From Timema cristinae (Eukaryota; Arthropoda; Insecta; Phasmatodea; Timematidae): a DNA stretch of 64,000 nt. The stretch is from positions 30,430,421-30,494,420 of the forward strand of contig JBCFYV010000100.1 of NCBI GenBank assembly GCA_039000515.1, written 5' to 3'. The notes beneath the pieces were generated by a model that made no database searches, was not told the origin of the DNA, and saw nothing but the letters and a program-made list of their open reading frames with translations. The number at the start of each line of letters is the position of its first letter. The stretch's first letter is position 1. Shown piece after piece: positions 46,413 through 57,552 of this stretch. The translations under genes were made by a program, and so were the position numbers.

Positions 46413-49400
46413 TAATAATAATAATAATAATCTTAAAGCAATAATAAAATAAATTCTATTATTACTCTTTGAAAAACACACTTAATACAATTGAAAATTA
46501 CACAGTTTTGAACATTCATAAGTTATCAAATGTTATACTAACCAATAAAAATGTTTTTTGTTTAACCTTCAAAATATCATTTTTCTGGGTAGTTTGAATC
46601 GGTAACCAAGCTTTCTCATGGAGATCTGCACCAATCAACTACTGTATCCATTGTTACAAAGAGCATGATTAGTAATGGAAACATATTTGATTAGAATAAT
46701 AAAGTTAATTATTCGTCCTAATGTTATAGTGTTAAATTTGGGAACTGGGCTAGAGTTTTTTTTATACTATCACTGTCCTGGTCTTGATATCCTTTTAAAT
46801 ACTTAAAGTTTGTAATAACTTTAATGTAAAGTAGAGAAACTGAGTTTAAGTACAACAATTAAAAATTTTAACCTCAAAATATTTGGAGGGAAAGAGTTGT
46901 GACTAATTAAGTAAGATCAAACATTGTCCTGACACATAACACACCTTAACACTGATTGAAGGGGCAGGATCATGACTTACTGGGCAATATAAATTGATTT
47001 TAAATTTTAAACTCATTTACTTCCTATAAGTCTTACTGCATGTTATATTTTTTAAATATTGAATAGTTACGTGACTTGACTTTCTCTGTTGTTAAAAAAC
47101 ATTATAAATAAAATTAAAGCATATTAGTGTTTCAAACATAATAAGTTATACCATTTATTTTAATTTTAGATTGAATTGTATCGCCATGGCACTAATAAAA
47201 AATAGTCTAGGGAAGAAAGGCTGTAAAAGAAGAGAGAGGCAGAAAAAAGATGTCAAGAAAGAATAAGAAATAACTAAGAACAACACAGACAACAAAAGTT
47301 AAAAAGACAAAATAAGTATAATATTCAACAAAAAAGGACAGGTATAGTTAAGCCAATAGGAAAACTGAATGAACGACAAAAAATACAGCGGCGTAAACAA
47401 TGGAATAACATTTCAAACAACTACGGGCTACGTCTAAAAATAAAGAAAAACTCAAGTAATACTGCCCCTCCCAATTCAGATAAGGATAAAATTAATGATG
47501 AACTTGAACCTAACTGTAGTGTAAAGCTTTTTTCATCTGTTGACAAAAGAAAATTGTCAGGGAGGAAAAGAGCGCATAGGGAGAGATAGAGCTAAGAACT
47601 ATTGAAAATTAAAAACACTAACATCAAAGTTTACAAAGGTCACAAAAAGAGAAAAAGTATTAATTAAAGAAAAAAACCCAGCCAAATCAATTTTAGCACC
47701 CCTAAAACAAAAGTAAGAAATATTCTTCAAGATAGACATGTTCAGCTTGATATGAGACAAAAACTGTTGTTTGCAGAAAGTCTTCCATCTCAACTAAAGC
47801 AAAATTATATTAAATTGAAAAGCAATAAATAAAAACAACTATTTGACATGCGACAATGCTTAAAAGGTATAAAGTATTGCAAGAAAGTAACTCTTTTATA
47901 AACAGGAAAGCATATCTTACTAATAAGCATAGATAAGATTTGATCTACGAAAGAAAGATAAAGATTAAGGGTTTTCATATCAAAGTTGATATACAAATTA
48001 ATATACTTAGAAACTGAAAATTTTCGGTTGTGCCCAGAAAAAAATCAACACAATAACTATATGATAAAACAAAGAGACTCCTGAGTGATGTTCTTAAAAT
48101 GTTACACATAAGGCTAAATGAAAACCATATTCTCTTAGTTATGTCACCTTTTTCAGGAACAAACTGTTTTGGATTATATCATCCAAGCTATGATACTTGT
48201 TTGTGTCCGCTGAAAAATTTTATTTTCTAAAAATTACAGAGAAGATAATTGCAAAAGAAGTGACAAAAAGTGTTTGTTGTGATAATATTTTGGAAACCTG
48301 TCAAATAATGAAGAAGTTTTGACACTTGCAAACACAATTTGTTGATTTACAATAATTGTGACTATAAGGAAACCATACAAACAATGGATTAAATAAAAAG
48401 ACTGAATCTAGGATTATTAAGGAAAAAAGAAACAAAGAAAGTGAGAACGATAAAAGAAATGGAAACTTCAGTCAACTTGTTTTTTCAAAAAATTGTACTG
48501 ATTTTTGTGACATACATAACATAATGTATCAATCAGGTGCTCTATATTTTCCACAAACCAATGGTAAGCAGAAAATGGTGTTGTCTGGCTTAAACAGGCT
48601 ATTAAGAAGGTTATTCCTGCTGGGAAAGACGTTCATATTGCTTTGACAGTGTTACTAATGTATTATAGGAACACCCTTTAGGTCACCACGGGAGTTGCAC
48701 CAGCTGTTTTGATGATTATTAGAGCCTTGCAAACTACTTTCTAAAGGTGTTGGGTGATATGATATATTTAGTTAAGTTGGGATCAGATTTGGTGAAACGC
48801 CATTTGAGCCAAATGACTGTTGTGTAACTCTGTAGCTGTCGGAGTACAACATCTTCTAAAGAGTCCAGCTGGGTCATTTCTTACCCACCTTATTCTACTG
48901 CATAGAGCCTGGAACAGGATACTGATGCAGAGGATCACTCGATATCAACCTCACCTAACCTCGTCATTGCGGATGGATCGAATCAATAAATGCAGGAAGA
49001 TTCTCCCTGAACTTTATGAAGTTCACATAAGTCTTAGTCAGAGGACAGGAATATGGATAAAGGATGAAGGAAGAGGCAAAAGAAAAATCGCGATGGCTCA
49101 CTCGTCCACCCAAGAGGCTCACACACTCATTATTCTGAGAGAATACAAGAAGGGGAAGATAGAGAAATGTTCAACGATTGTACCACCTTAATGGGTCATT
49201 TAGACGATGCCTTTTATCCGTGCAATACTTCATGCAGAATTGCATTCTACTCTTGGTTGCCTCCAGTAATTTAAAAGGCATGCCTCTCAATCATGCATCT
49301 TCTTATTTACACGTCGAAAGACCTTTCAGTTCGCAATGTAGTCCGCTGAGGAATTATTTGCTGGAATTTTTACTACTTTAATAGTAATTTCAACAAAATT

Positions 49401-52400
49401 TTTGGACGAGTAAAATTTTGAAACGACAACGAGAGGTGGATATTTTGAAAGAAGTTCGTCTAAATAAAGAGTTACTGTTCAAAAACGTCAATCGAATTTC
49501 ATCTTGATATTTATAACTTCTCTTACTGTATTGATAATCTAGAAAACTTATATTTACCTATAGTGCCTTTAGAAGCGTGGCTCAAAACGCAAAGAAAAAG
49601 GCATAGTCTAAATGCGCCTTAACTCTAATAGCTCATATTTATTTTATGATGTGTATCACATATATATTCGATCTATGACATGTTTGAGTAGCATTGTGTT
49701 TGCTAAGAGTGAGTTAGTAAGTTATAAATTAAATTTAGCCATTGGCAATTAAAATAACGTCGAATAAAGAGTAAAGTGTATATATAACAAGGCCATGTAA
49801 GTGAAATTGACAAAGCAACATTACAGGAAGTCCCTATCCAATGCATACATAGCTAACTTAGAGTTTATCTTGTTGTCAGAAATCACACAAGATTTACCTG
49901 GGACTCCTGCAGAAAAGTAAAATTGGTCTAATCCAACTACAATTAACTTTGCAGGCTCAAGTTTCAACGCACCTTGTAGGGTGGTTATGTTAATAAAAGC
50001 AGGTCTACTTTAAAAAATGTTAAGTTTTGGTCAAACTAGAGGTTTTAGGGGTACACATATTATTCAGAAAACAGTTTGGTATTGGATAATTTCAGACCAG
50101 ATTGATCCAAGGACACTTTCAGAACAGTATTCAACATCAGTTGAACACGTACCCGCTTCGATGGCCGCGTGGTCTAACTCTCATGTTGGACTAGACTGCT
50201 GAAGACGGGAAGATCGGGGCTCGATCCTAATCGGGTGCACTGAGATTTTCCCCCTAACTGGTTTTCCACTATTCCTCCACGCAAAGGGTGCATTTCCTCT
50301 AAATTAAACCTTCTTAATCCCTAACCCATTAGTGTAATTAGTACAAAGGCATATGACTCGAACGGGTAGTAAGACGCCGTGCTAAGATAAAAGTTCAACA
50401 TGCTCGTACCCGCCTCGGTGGCGTAGTTGGCTAACGCGATTGTCGTGTTGAGCTGCTCGACTGCTGAGGACGGGGAGATCGAGGTTCGAATCTCGGTCGG
50501 GTGAACTGGGGGGGGGGGGGGTCCTAAATGATTTTCCACTCTCCCTCCACGCAAATGCGGGTTCACTTCCTCTAATTCAACCTTCCCAATTCCTAATCCA
50601 TTAGCTTAATTAGTACTTAAAAAAGCGTATAACCCGAACGGGTAGTAAGATGCTGTGCTAAATATTATTATTATTATTATTAACATCCTCATATAAACAC
50701 ATGCCATTTTAGCATAACAAAGGACCTTAACAGGCTCTAACAAATATTCTGGCAGTTAGAAGGGTTTTCTACCCATTATGTCCGTTTGATGAGGAGTATT
50801 TAAAATTAACTTAAGTGTAATACTGTAAACAGGAGCATTAACAAATGTAATTACAAATGACTAAACTAGTTGAAACAATTTTTTTTTTTAAATTAACACT
50901 AATAACCTGTTTATAAATATTCTAGTACAGACAAAATAAATAGTTTTTAAGTTTAGGGCCAATAAATCAATGTGTTAATATTTTTGTGAATTGTGATTAA
51001 ATATTTATATTATCTTCATATTATAACACCGAAGAACCTCATAAGTTTTAGGTTTCAATAATTTTAAAGACACCGTGCTATGAGGAAGCTAACACACAAA
51101 CTGGAAATGTCTTTGAGAATGAACATGAAAACAAAACCATTGGTTTCAAACTGTAGTGTGGTTAAGAGATTATGAAATAAACACAAGTCATGTTGTATTA
51201 TTCCTATTGAATTAATAAGTTAAACAAAATACAAACGTAATAGGATATCTCCTTGGTTTGTAAGAAGAAATATATCTTTTACGGTTAGGTTAAGCTGAAG
51301 CTTGGAGATTAAATGATTGACACTACAGAAATCAGCTGTATCTGAATCGTATTATAATTAATAGAAAAAAAAGATTTATACCTGGACATGAGCTCATGGT
51401 TCGGTTCTAGTGTCCAGGTATATTTTTTTTTTCAATTTATTCATTGACTTTATTTTACTCACAGTCTGTGCATGTGCAATATTGGCCAGTAGGTCCAGAC
51501 CCATCAGGACAACATATGACGGGTAGCTGTACTGGCCAGAACAGGTTTTTCTGGCGTATGTTCCAAGAGTCGTACACTGAGACTCTCTCATACATACTCC
51601 TGAGGAGGCAGGCAAACTGCAATACGATCCTGGGGGAGATGGACACTGTACAGTACATGACAAGTTGAAATTATTACTTCATAATAAATACTAATTAGGT
51701 TTGTGTTTTCATTACAAGTACGAAACGTAGGATGGAACGGAATTCAAGATCCATATTTTTTACACCATTTATAGTAAAATATATTTTGTACAGAATAAAA
51801 TGAAATATTAATTACGTCAGCAGAAATGATTACACAGTGAAAAATCAACAGTTCTTGAATATTTGTCATAGCCATTGCAGCATTTGACCATAATTTATCT
51901 TCCTCATGCCAATTATTAAGAAGGAAAAGGGGTGACCTGGTGGTCTAGGGGTAAGGTGTCAAACTTCTGTGCTGAGAGTCCGGGGCTCAATCCTCGGTCC
52001 CTGCATAGATTACCAAACCCTTCCTTCATCTCTGACAAGACGTGTATTAATCACAACTTGTGAATGAGAGGAATGCCAGGCCTCCACCGTGGTTCGGATC
52101 CCACGTTAAACTGCAGGTCCTCCATTTCATCTCACAATCATCCTACCATTACGCATTAGTGTAAGTGCGTACAACCCGAACGGGTAGTAAAAAGTGATGA
52201 TAATAATAATTTATGCGTGGGTTATCTTTTTACAGTATTAATCCCTAAAATTTGTAATTATATGCTTTGTACTTATTTTGCAGAAAACCAGTTGTCTTTC
52301 CCAAAAAGAACTCTGCGCGAAACGCCACTGACAATTACCCTATAGTTCATTATGAATGTAAACCAAAAGTTATACCAATCAAAGGTACGTTATAGTTTTT

Positions 52401-55400
52401 GAAAAACATTTTAAGTTGTTTAATAAGGAGCGTTTATTTTATCAGAAAGAAAAGTTTAGAATATAAATAAAAACTTTTTTAGGTCAACATTGATAACTAA
52501 CATTTTATTATGTTGCCAAAACTTTTTTATACCTAGTTATAAATATAACAAATGCCACTAAGATACGGGAATCAAACTGGTAACTCTTGATTTAGCTTGC
52601 CAATGCTCTACCACTGAGCTTTCTAGGAATGGTACCGTGTTCAGTGGTAGAGTGTCAAGACAAATGTCCTGTGTTCATATATTTTTTAAATATATTATGA
52701 TAATGATACTTGATGTGATTATAGCTGCAACCTAGAGATCATTAACATATTTCAAGCTTTGCTACTCTTGATTGTACAAATATTAGATTTCTTCCATATT
52801 AGCCTAATTTATAGGTCTTAATATCTATCAAAAATTACAACTGTGGATTACATGACATGACATAACATATGAATATATGAAAATAGTTAACGTCCTGATA
52901 TAATAATATTAATAATATAGCTATAGCTATACACACAAAAACAACACAATTTAGTTAGCTCTGCAACTTTTGGGATACAATAAATTATTTTGTAATATTT
53001 ACAACATGTGCACCGTGTAAGGCTGACAACTTTAACAAATGTCCCTCAGATGAACAAATATATATATCCATTTTTACAATTTTATGATTTTGTTTATTAT
53101 ATCATGATTAAAAAAAACCACTCTCCATCCACATTAATAGTTGAAAGTTTGTTTGATGCCATGAAACTCAATATTATAAGATAGACTTCAATCGTTATAA
53201 TATGTGCAGTTTTTATTACAAAGTAGAAAATTAGATCTTTCAAATAAGTTACCAGATATTTTTATACTTTGACTAGTGATTAAGATTTTTTTCTCGTGGA
53301 GCGTTAGTCCCCAACATCATACCATTGAAGAATTATGGTTTTATTTCTTGCACCGTCATTTGCACTAATTGAAGAATTATGGTTTTATTAATTGCCCCAC
53401 GTTGGGCGCCAATTGAAGAATTATGGCTTTATTTCTTGCACCGCGATGGGCGCTAATTGGAGAATTGTGGTTTTATTAATTGCACCACGATGGGCACCAT
53501 TTAAAGAATTATAGTTTTATTTGCCTGCATTGGGCGCTAATTGAAGAATTATGGTTTTATTCACCTCGCATTGGGCGATAATTGATGTGTTTCTGTTTAA
53601 TTATCTGATAATTGCCCCGTGATCGAGCACTAATTAAAGCGGTACGGTACCTTGATGATATAATTGGTATTTATAGCCCTGTGATTGAGCGCCAATTGTT
53701 GAACTCTTGAAATAATACACAATTATTAGGTTATATGTGACTTTATTTAAATGTCACTATTGTTTAGATCGTAAAACTGATCATGTTAATAATTTAGAGA
53801 CGTGACTGATAATGAATACACGACCGTACGTATTGAAGGCTGGAGTGACAGGCACCGTCACAGTGAGTGAGCCAATGCTTCTGCAGTGAGCTAGTGCTCT
53901 TATGAGCCAGTGATTTCCCCACGCCGAGTATATAGCTCGCTTTGAAAGATCATTCTAGAAGGAGTTGTAAAAAAAAAAATATAAAATACAAGGAAAAACA
54001 TCTCGGTGGCAGTAGAATGACCGAGAGCCGGAAGCTGCCTCAAATTACCTTTTAAAATGTCTATTTGATCTTTCCAGAATAGGAAGTATTTTTTTTAAAA
54101 ACCTTAAATTGTCATATTGACTCACTCAACGTCACGCACTCTGACGTCACTGCCAGTGGCTCATGCCTTCTTAGAAGAAGAAGTTCCTTAAGCGCCACGT
54201 AATATACTATATAATTTTAATAAAATAAGATACCTTTATAGAATTAGGACGATATTATTGTCAATGCTTTCACATATTCTTTAGGGGCAAGTCAGTTACA
54301 TTACACCATTGAAAATACAAATATAACTGTAGCTTAAGCCAGCCTAAAAAAAATCCTTAAAAATGTATCCAGTGAGTGCAGTTATTAATTTTTTAATTTC
54401 ATTTAATATAGCATGTTATAAACGAAATGTTTAACCTTAATAAAGTTATTCTTTACCTTAAAACGATTACTATTTACGTGCCCGTTTACAATTCCCATAA
54501 TATACATATGGACATGTATACATACACTATATTTGAAGGTGAATTTAATATTGGTATTAATATACATGCTCGTTAGCTCGTACACGTCATAACCATATCC
54601 AAAGAGTTTAAATTAAATTACATCGCTTCAATGATCTAAGATATCACAGAGGCCAGGCACTTTCTTTAGAACTAGCCCCCTTCCTCGTAAAAAAATATAT
54701 GTAAAGAATCCTGTAAAACAAAGCTTCAAATCATCCATCATGTCAATATAAAAACAAAACATTTTACTTTTTTTTAAATACAGTCCTACCATCACTGTAT
54801 AACCCCCTCCCTCTTTTTATCCTCACTCCTATTTTCACCTCATTCCTCTTTCCTCACCCCTACCCCCCGCCCCTTCACCAACCCCACTTTCCCTTCAACA
54901 ACTTTTTTTTTCCAACGACTATATAATATACTATCGACATTTTTATTAGGAATAGATTAAATTTTCAAAATAAAATATAGCCTAAGTTACTCGTTGATAA
55001 TGTAGCTTTATATTGGTGAAAGAATTTTTAAAATCGGTCCAGTAGTTTTTGAGTTTATCCATTACAAAAAAAATCTTTCCTCTTTATAATATTAGTATAG
55101 AAGTATAGATAAACCCAGGCCACTGCATTAAAATAGCTTGGCAGCAAGTCATGATTTCAACATAATAATAATGGCGTATCTGGGATACATCACTCGTAGC
55201 CCAGTAACGGAAATATTAGCCTGTACTAATGTACCGTTGCCAGGGGATGCCCGAATGTAGGCCTACAATCATACATTATTTTCGCGGAGGTTATTTCCAT
55301 GTCCTGATGAGATGAGGTGATGTTGAAAGTGAATACGAAGGTATGAAGTCAATGAAAATCTTAAACCTAACTAAAGCCTAACTAACCAAACCCTGGTGAC

Positions 55401-57279
55401 TGAGCGAGCTACAACCTTTCAAGAAAAAAATCCCCTGATATCAGCCGGTAATTGAAACCAGGACCTCTAATTCAGCAGCCAGGGACTCTTACCACTATAC
55501 CACGAGGCAGGTTATGATTTTTAACATAAATTTAATCATGGAGCATACCATGAAACTTATTTCTTTGAGAGGTGACCTGGTGGTCTAGGGGTAAGGTGTC
55601 AGACTTCTGTGCTGGCGGCCGGGGTTCAATCCTCGGTCCCGGCACAGATTTATCTGATTTCCAAACCCTTCCTTCACCTCTGACAAGTTATCTTGTGTAT
55701 GTGGGGAATGCCAGGCCTCCACCGTGGTTCGGATTCCACGTTAAACTGTAGGTCCTTCATTTCATTTCATAATCACCCTACCATTACACATTAGTATAAG
55801 TGCGTATAACCCGAACGGGTAGTAAGACGCGGTGCTAATAATAATAATTATTATTATTATTCTTTGAGCGTACTTATGCAACAACAAATTTTATCTCCAT
55901 GCAGATGAGCAACACTAAATAATCCACAATAAATTTTAAATATAAAAAAGAAATTCAAACATAATTAGGCACCTAAACTCAAATCGCTCAGCTATACTTT
56001 TGGATGCCTATTGTATTTATGTTTTTAAATTAATATTGTAACTAAGAAATAAACAGGACACCCTGCAGATATCTCAGAACCAACTTCGGTGGCCTCATGG
56101 TCTAACGCGCTACTCTCACAGTAGACTAGACTACCAATGATGGAGAATCAAGGTTCAAATTTCAGTAGGGTGAACTTAGGGTGGTTTTCCTTAAATGGTC
56201 TTCCACTCTCCCTCCACACAAATGCGAGTACACTTCCTTTAAATAAAACCTTCATAATCCCTAAAACCATTAGCCTATTCAGTATATAAGCGTATGACCC
56301 GATAATAAGACGCGTGTTAAAATAAAAATAGACCTAATGAATAGTAAGACAATGAAAAAACCTAATAACCTATTAATACTTTTCAGTAGACCCAAGTTAG
56401 AATTCTCAATATATATATTAGCACAGCGTCTTACTACCCATTTGGGCAATACTATATGAAAATGTTTTTTGTTAATCTTGTACCTCTATTAAAATTTCTA
56501 AATCTTGGAATGTTTATTGTAAAACATTTAGATTGATTCTTGTCCACTTTTTTTTTAATGCTACACGTTAGTCCAGGCTATATACATATTAACAACAATA
56601 ACCGGATAGGTATTGAGTAAGGTAGAATAGAAAATGCACCCGCATCTACATAATGGTAGGGTAAGAAACTACCTAGGGAAAACGACTTCATTTTACCCAG
56701 TTGGGTTTTGAACCCAAACCACTCCGCCATCTGCAAGATTGACTTTAAGAGAATAATGGCTATGTCCGTTTACCCCGAGTACGGGTTTATCCGCGTCAAT
56801 GTTTAACACCAACATTTACATTTGTTGAACGGATTTTATCAAAGATAAAACGCTGACCTAAAACGACTGTGTGACTGTGTAAAATGTATTTTGTCACCCG
56901 CTTCAGTGGCCACATGATCTAAGGTGTCACACTCACACTAGACAGGACTGCCGATACGATATAGGGCTAGAATCCCAATCGGGTGTACTAAGGGTGGATA
57001 TAAAAAAAATGTTTTCCAGTCTACCTCCATGCAAATGTGGGTACATGCTGTTTAAACGTAACCGTATCCGTAAACCGTTAGCGTAGTTATTAATTAGTAC
57101 GAGACCGTATAACTTGAAAGGATAGTAAGAAACAGTGTTATAAAAGTATAATAAATATATATCTTTTGTTTAGTTTCGTTGCTAATTTTATTTTGACACT
57201 AACCTTCAAACTCGATTTCTGCTGAGGCAACAGTTGCCGTAAGAGCGAGGGTTTGTAGCAGCAACAAAAAATTGTCCAT
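41427..57279 (-). CDS. Secreted C-type lectin with clip-like N-terminal domain, 4 exons
   Basis: In transcript order the exons are 57279-57204 (signal peptide), 51629-51463 (Cys-rich clip-like), 42584-42315 and 41608-41427 (C-type lectin domain), about 231 codons. Phase 1 is used at the exon 1, 3 and 4 junctions. The lectin part reads [48 protein letters not shown] and [19 protein letters not shown]. This is the pattern of insect haemolymph LPS-binding lectins that act in the haemocoel in microbe recognition. The sugar-binding EPN position reads GEPTDD and the WND position reads LND, so specificity may differ. Exon 2 appears frameshifted. Confidence 0.8.
41995..42115 (-). mobile_element. SINE family B head fragment
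   Basis: Reverse fragment with gggaaaaccaccctcattag, box B-like aaggattctaaccttgatct and head ggtctaacacaagagagata. The tail is missing. Confidence 0.55.
42315..42584 (-). CDS. Lectin exon 3: first half of C-type lectin domain
   Basis: Starts [15 protein letters not shown], a linker, then [40 protein letters not shown] and [17 protein letters not shown]. Contains the first conserved lectin Cys and the HLA.I.S core. Phase 1 at both ends. Confidence 0.88.
44043..44520. mobile_element. Non-autonomous pogo/Tigger-like element
   Basis: Begins cagtagagtctcggaaactc after a TA and ends with gtcgattttctgagactt. The ends are imperfect inverted repeats of the Tigger style (CAGT...TCTCGG..AACTCGA). The interior has no transposase. 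Confidence 0.5.
44579..44755 (+). mobile_element. SINE family A, 5' truncated
   Basis: Starts at catcttgtgaatgtggggaa, then body ggttcggattccacgttaaa, tail cccgaacgggtagtaagacg and (TAA)n. The tRNA head is absent, as in 5'-truncated retroposition. Confidence 0.85.
46165..46432 (+). mobile_element. SINE family A, 5' truncated, with long (TAA)n
   Basis: Starts cacctctgacaagacatctt, then body, shared tail (cccgaactggtagtaggacg) and about 100 bp of TAA repeats. The tail has expanded into a microsatellite. Confidence 0.88.
47200..48540 (+). pseudogene. Decayed ORF of a repetitive transposon-type protein
   Basis: A Lys/Arg/Gln-rich stretch shows translated fragments such as [53 protein letters not shown] and later [11 protein letters not shown] in switching frames with many stops. 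The Cys-rich tail recalls a repetitive arthropod family of uncharacterised proteins with a ...DTCLC... region. Class uncertain; it is certainly non-functional. Confidence 0.45.
48540..48740 (+). pseudogene. Gypsy-type integrase fragment
   Basis: Degenerate frames contain PQTNG, an AENGVV-like segment, YYRNT and TTGVAPAVL. These match the C-terminal part of the Ty3/Gypsy integrase core (QTNG...AE..., YRNT, T.G.SP). Stops and shifts interrupt it. It directly abuts the decayed ORF upstream. Confidence 0.65.
50153..50390 (+). mobile_element. SINE family B copy
   Basis: Head cgcttcgatggccgcgtggt, box B gggctcgatcctaatcgggt, tail ttagtgtaattagtacaaag, gaacgggtagtaagacgccg. Full length without a (TAA)n end. 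Confidence 0.8.
50407..50690 (+). mobile_element. SINE family B copy, near full length
   Basis: Head cgcctcggtggcgtagttgg (box A), box B gaggttcgaatctcggtcgg, a G-run at 50508-50521, body ttccactctccctccacgca, tail cccgaacgggtagtaagatg, then (ATT)n. This copy starts 17 bp after the previous SINE. Confidence 0.88.
51463..51629 (-). CDS. Lectin exon 2: clip-like Cys-rich domain, frame broken
   Basis: The first part reads [20 protein letters not shown] and LGTYARK in one frame. The second reads [20 protein letters not shown] in the next frame. Together they give the clip-domain order of Cys with a terminal CC pair. The switch falls at an A5 run (T5 at 51546-51550). One extra A would join them and also restore phase 1 at the donor. 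An alternative acceptor at 51645 gives an unbroken frame (183 nt, phase 1 to 1), but that reading loses most Cys. I prefer the clip reading with an indel. Confidence 0.55.
51846..51886. mobile_element. MITE 1 fragment
   Basis: Shares caacagttcttgaatatttg with the arms of the MITE at 11346-11564. Only a short piece remains. Confidence 0.45.
51931..52210 (+). mobile_element. SINE family A, full length
   Basis: Head gtgacctggtggtctagggg (box A), box B ggggctcaatcctcggtccc, body ccaccgtggttcggatccca, tail cccgaacgggtagtaaaaag. The TAA run is short. Confidence 0.88.
52284..52384 (+). other. Orphan exon-like segment
   Basis: Flanked by ttattttgcag and gtacgt, one frame is open throughout: [20 protein letters not shown] and then [13 protein letters not shown]. 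Phase is 2 in and 1 out. No partner exons or family were recognised. It may be an exon of a nested gene, a retrotransposon relic, or chance. Confidence 0.3.
52550..52625 (-). mobile_element. tRNA-headed SINE fragment (family E)
   Basis: Reverse tRNA-like head: box B complement gggaatcaaactggtaact and box A complement caatgctctaccactgagct. The CCA end and acceptor-stem pairing of a true tRNA are not apparent. Confidence 0.5.
53325..53695. repeat. 44-bp minisatellite with PBS-like units
   Basis: Units of 44, 44, 44, 44, 40 and 41 bp start at 53325, 53369, 53413, 53457, 53501 and 53541, followed by two longer diverged units ending at 53695. Each begins ttgaagaattatggttttat and ends tgggcgctaa or a variant. 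On the minus strand the second unit begins ttggcgcccaacgtggggc, which reads like an LTR-retrotransposon primer-binding site. Confidence 0.85.
53696..54190 (-). mobile_element. Putative LTR adjacent to the PBS-like array
   Basis: On the minus strand a TATA-like gctatatactcgg, an aataaa near the 3' side and a ...gttcaaca end directly precede TTGGCGC (the PBS-like start). That is the order expected at an LTR/PBS boundary. The 5' limit is not defined and no second LTR or coding region was found here. Confidence 0.4.
55140..55512 (-). mobile_element. SINE family C, reverse copy
   Basis: Reverse copy with head cttaccactataccacgagg (box A complement) and gtaattgaaaccaggacctc (box B complement). The body shares ttccatgtcctgatgagatg with the copy at 10503-10820. 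Confidence 0.7.
55570..55860 (+). mobile_element. SINE family A, full length
   Basis: The cleanest family A copy: head gtgacctggtggtctagggg, box B gccggggttcaatcctcggt, body ccaccgtggttcggattcca, tail cccgaacgggtagtaagacg, then (TAA)n. Confidence 0.92.
56085..56320 (+). mobile_element. SINE family B copy
   Basis: Head acttcggtggcctcatggtc, box B aaggttcaaatttcagtagg, body ccactctccctccacacaaa. The tail lost the gaacgggtag segment. Confidence 0.75.
56560..56745 (-). mobile_element. SINE family B copy, diverged
   Basis: Reverse copy from ctacacgttagtccaggcta through acatttacata-like body to box B complement gggttttgaacccaaaccac. Confidence 0.5.
56893..57150 (+). mobile_element. SINE family B copy
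   Basis: Head cacccgcttcagtggccaca, box B gggctagaatcccaatcggg, body ccagtctacctccatgcaaa, tail gaaaggatagtaagaaacag. Its end is only about 50 bp from lectin exon 1. Confidence 0.7.
57204..57279 (-). CDS. Lectin exon 1: signal peptide
   Basis: [20 protein letters not shown] followed by EIEFE. A classic secretion signal with a hydrophobic core and an A-x-A-like cleavage site after ASA. It ends in phase 1 at a GTTAGT donor. Confidence 0.85.
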
Positions 57280-57393
57280 GTTCGGTGCGTCGACTGAGGA
57301 CAGTGATGGGAACTCTGGGTACTTTGCCAAAGTCAAGTTGATAAAATAGTTTACCGCAACTTCCAGTGAGAGAGTTGGGGGGGAAAAACCTGT

Positions 57394-57399
57394 TTATAA
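57394..57399 (-). promoter_or_regulatory. Candidate TATA box of the lectin gene
   Basis: TATAAA on the minus strand within cttataaaca, about 115 nt upstream of the lectin ATG. The spacing allows a 5' UTR of roughly 85 nt. Inducible immune genes of insects often have TATA promoters. No NF-kB site was clearly recognised. Confidence 0.5.
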
Positions 57400-57552
57400 G
57401 TAGTGTACGTCAGTAAGTTACGTCATGAGACATTCAAATTCAGCTGTTGTCTGTGTCTAGTCCTTTTTTACTCATCTTGACACGCCCGGGTCGCTAGCAT
57501 CTTGCACTTCTTGAATGTAGGCCTACTGGCCGCGGAACAAAGCTCGCTCTAA

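Larger units (their letters stand above)
42585..51462 (-). other. Lectin intron 2
   Basis: A long intron packed with mobile-element remnants: a pogo/Tigger-like element (44043-44520), SINE A pieces (44579, 46165), a decayed transposon ORF (47200-48540), an integrase fragment (48540-48740) and SINE B copies at 50.2-50.7 kb. No extra exon of the lectin is recognised. Confidence 0.5.
51646..57203 (-). other. Lectin intron 1
   Basis: Holds SINE A copies (51931-52210, 55570-55860), an orphan plus-strand exon-like segment (52284-52384), the 44-bp minisatellite and LTR-like stretch (53325-54190), a reverse SINE C (55140-55512) and SINE B copies at 56.1-57.15 kb. Confidence 0.5.

Noticed and set aside
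48820..49381. Plus-strand open frames of 123 and 67 codons
   Set aside because: No recognised domain, no promoter or splice support, and they follow decayed retroelement sequence. They could be further element remnants, but I cannot show it.
53325..53695. CRISPR-like periodicity
   Set aside because: The units are directly tandem without unique spacers, and the genome is eukaryotic, so this is a minisatellite.
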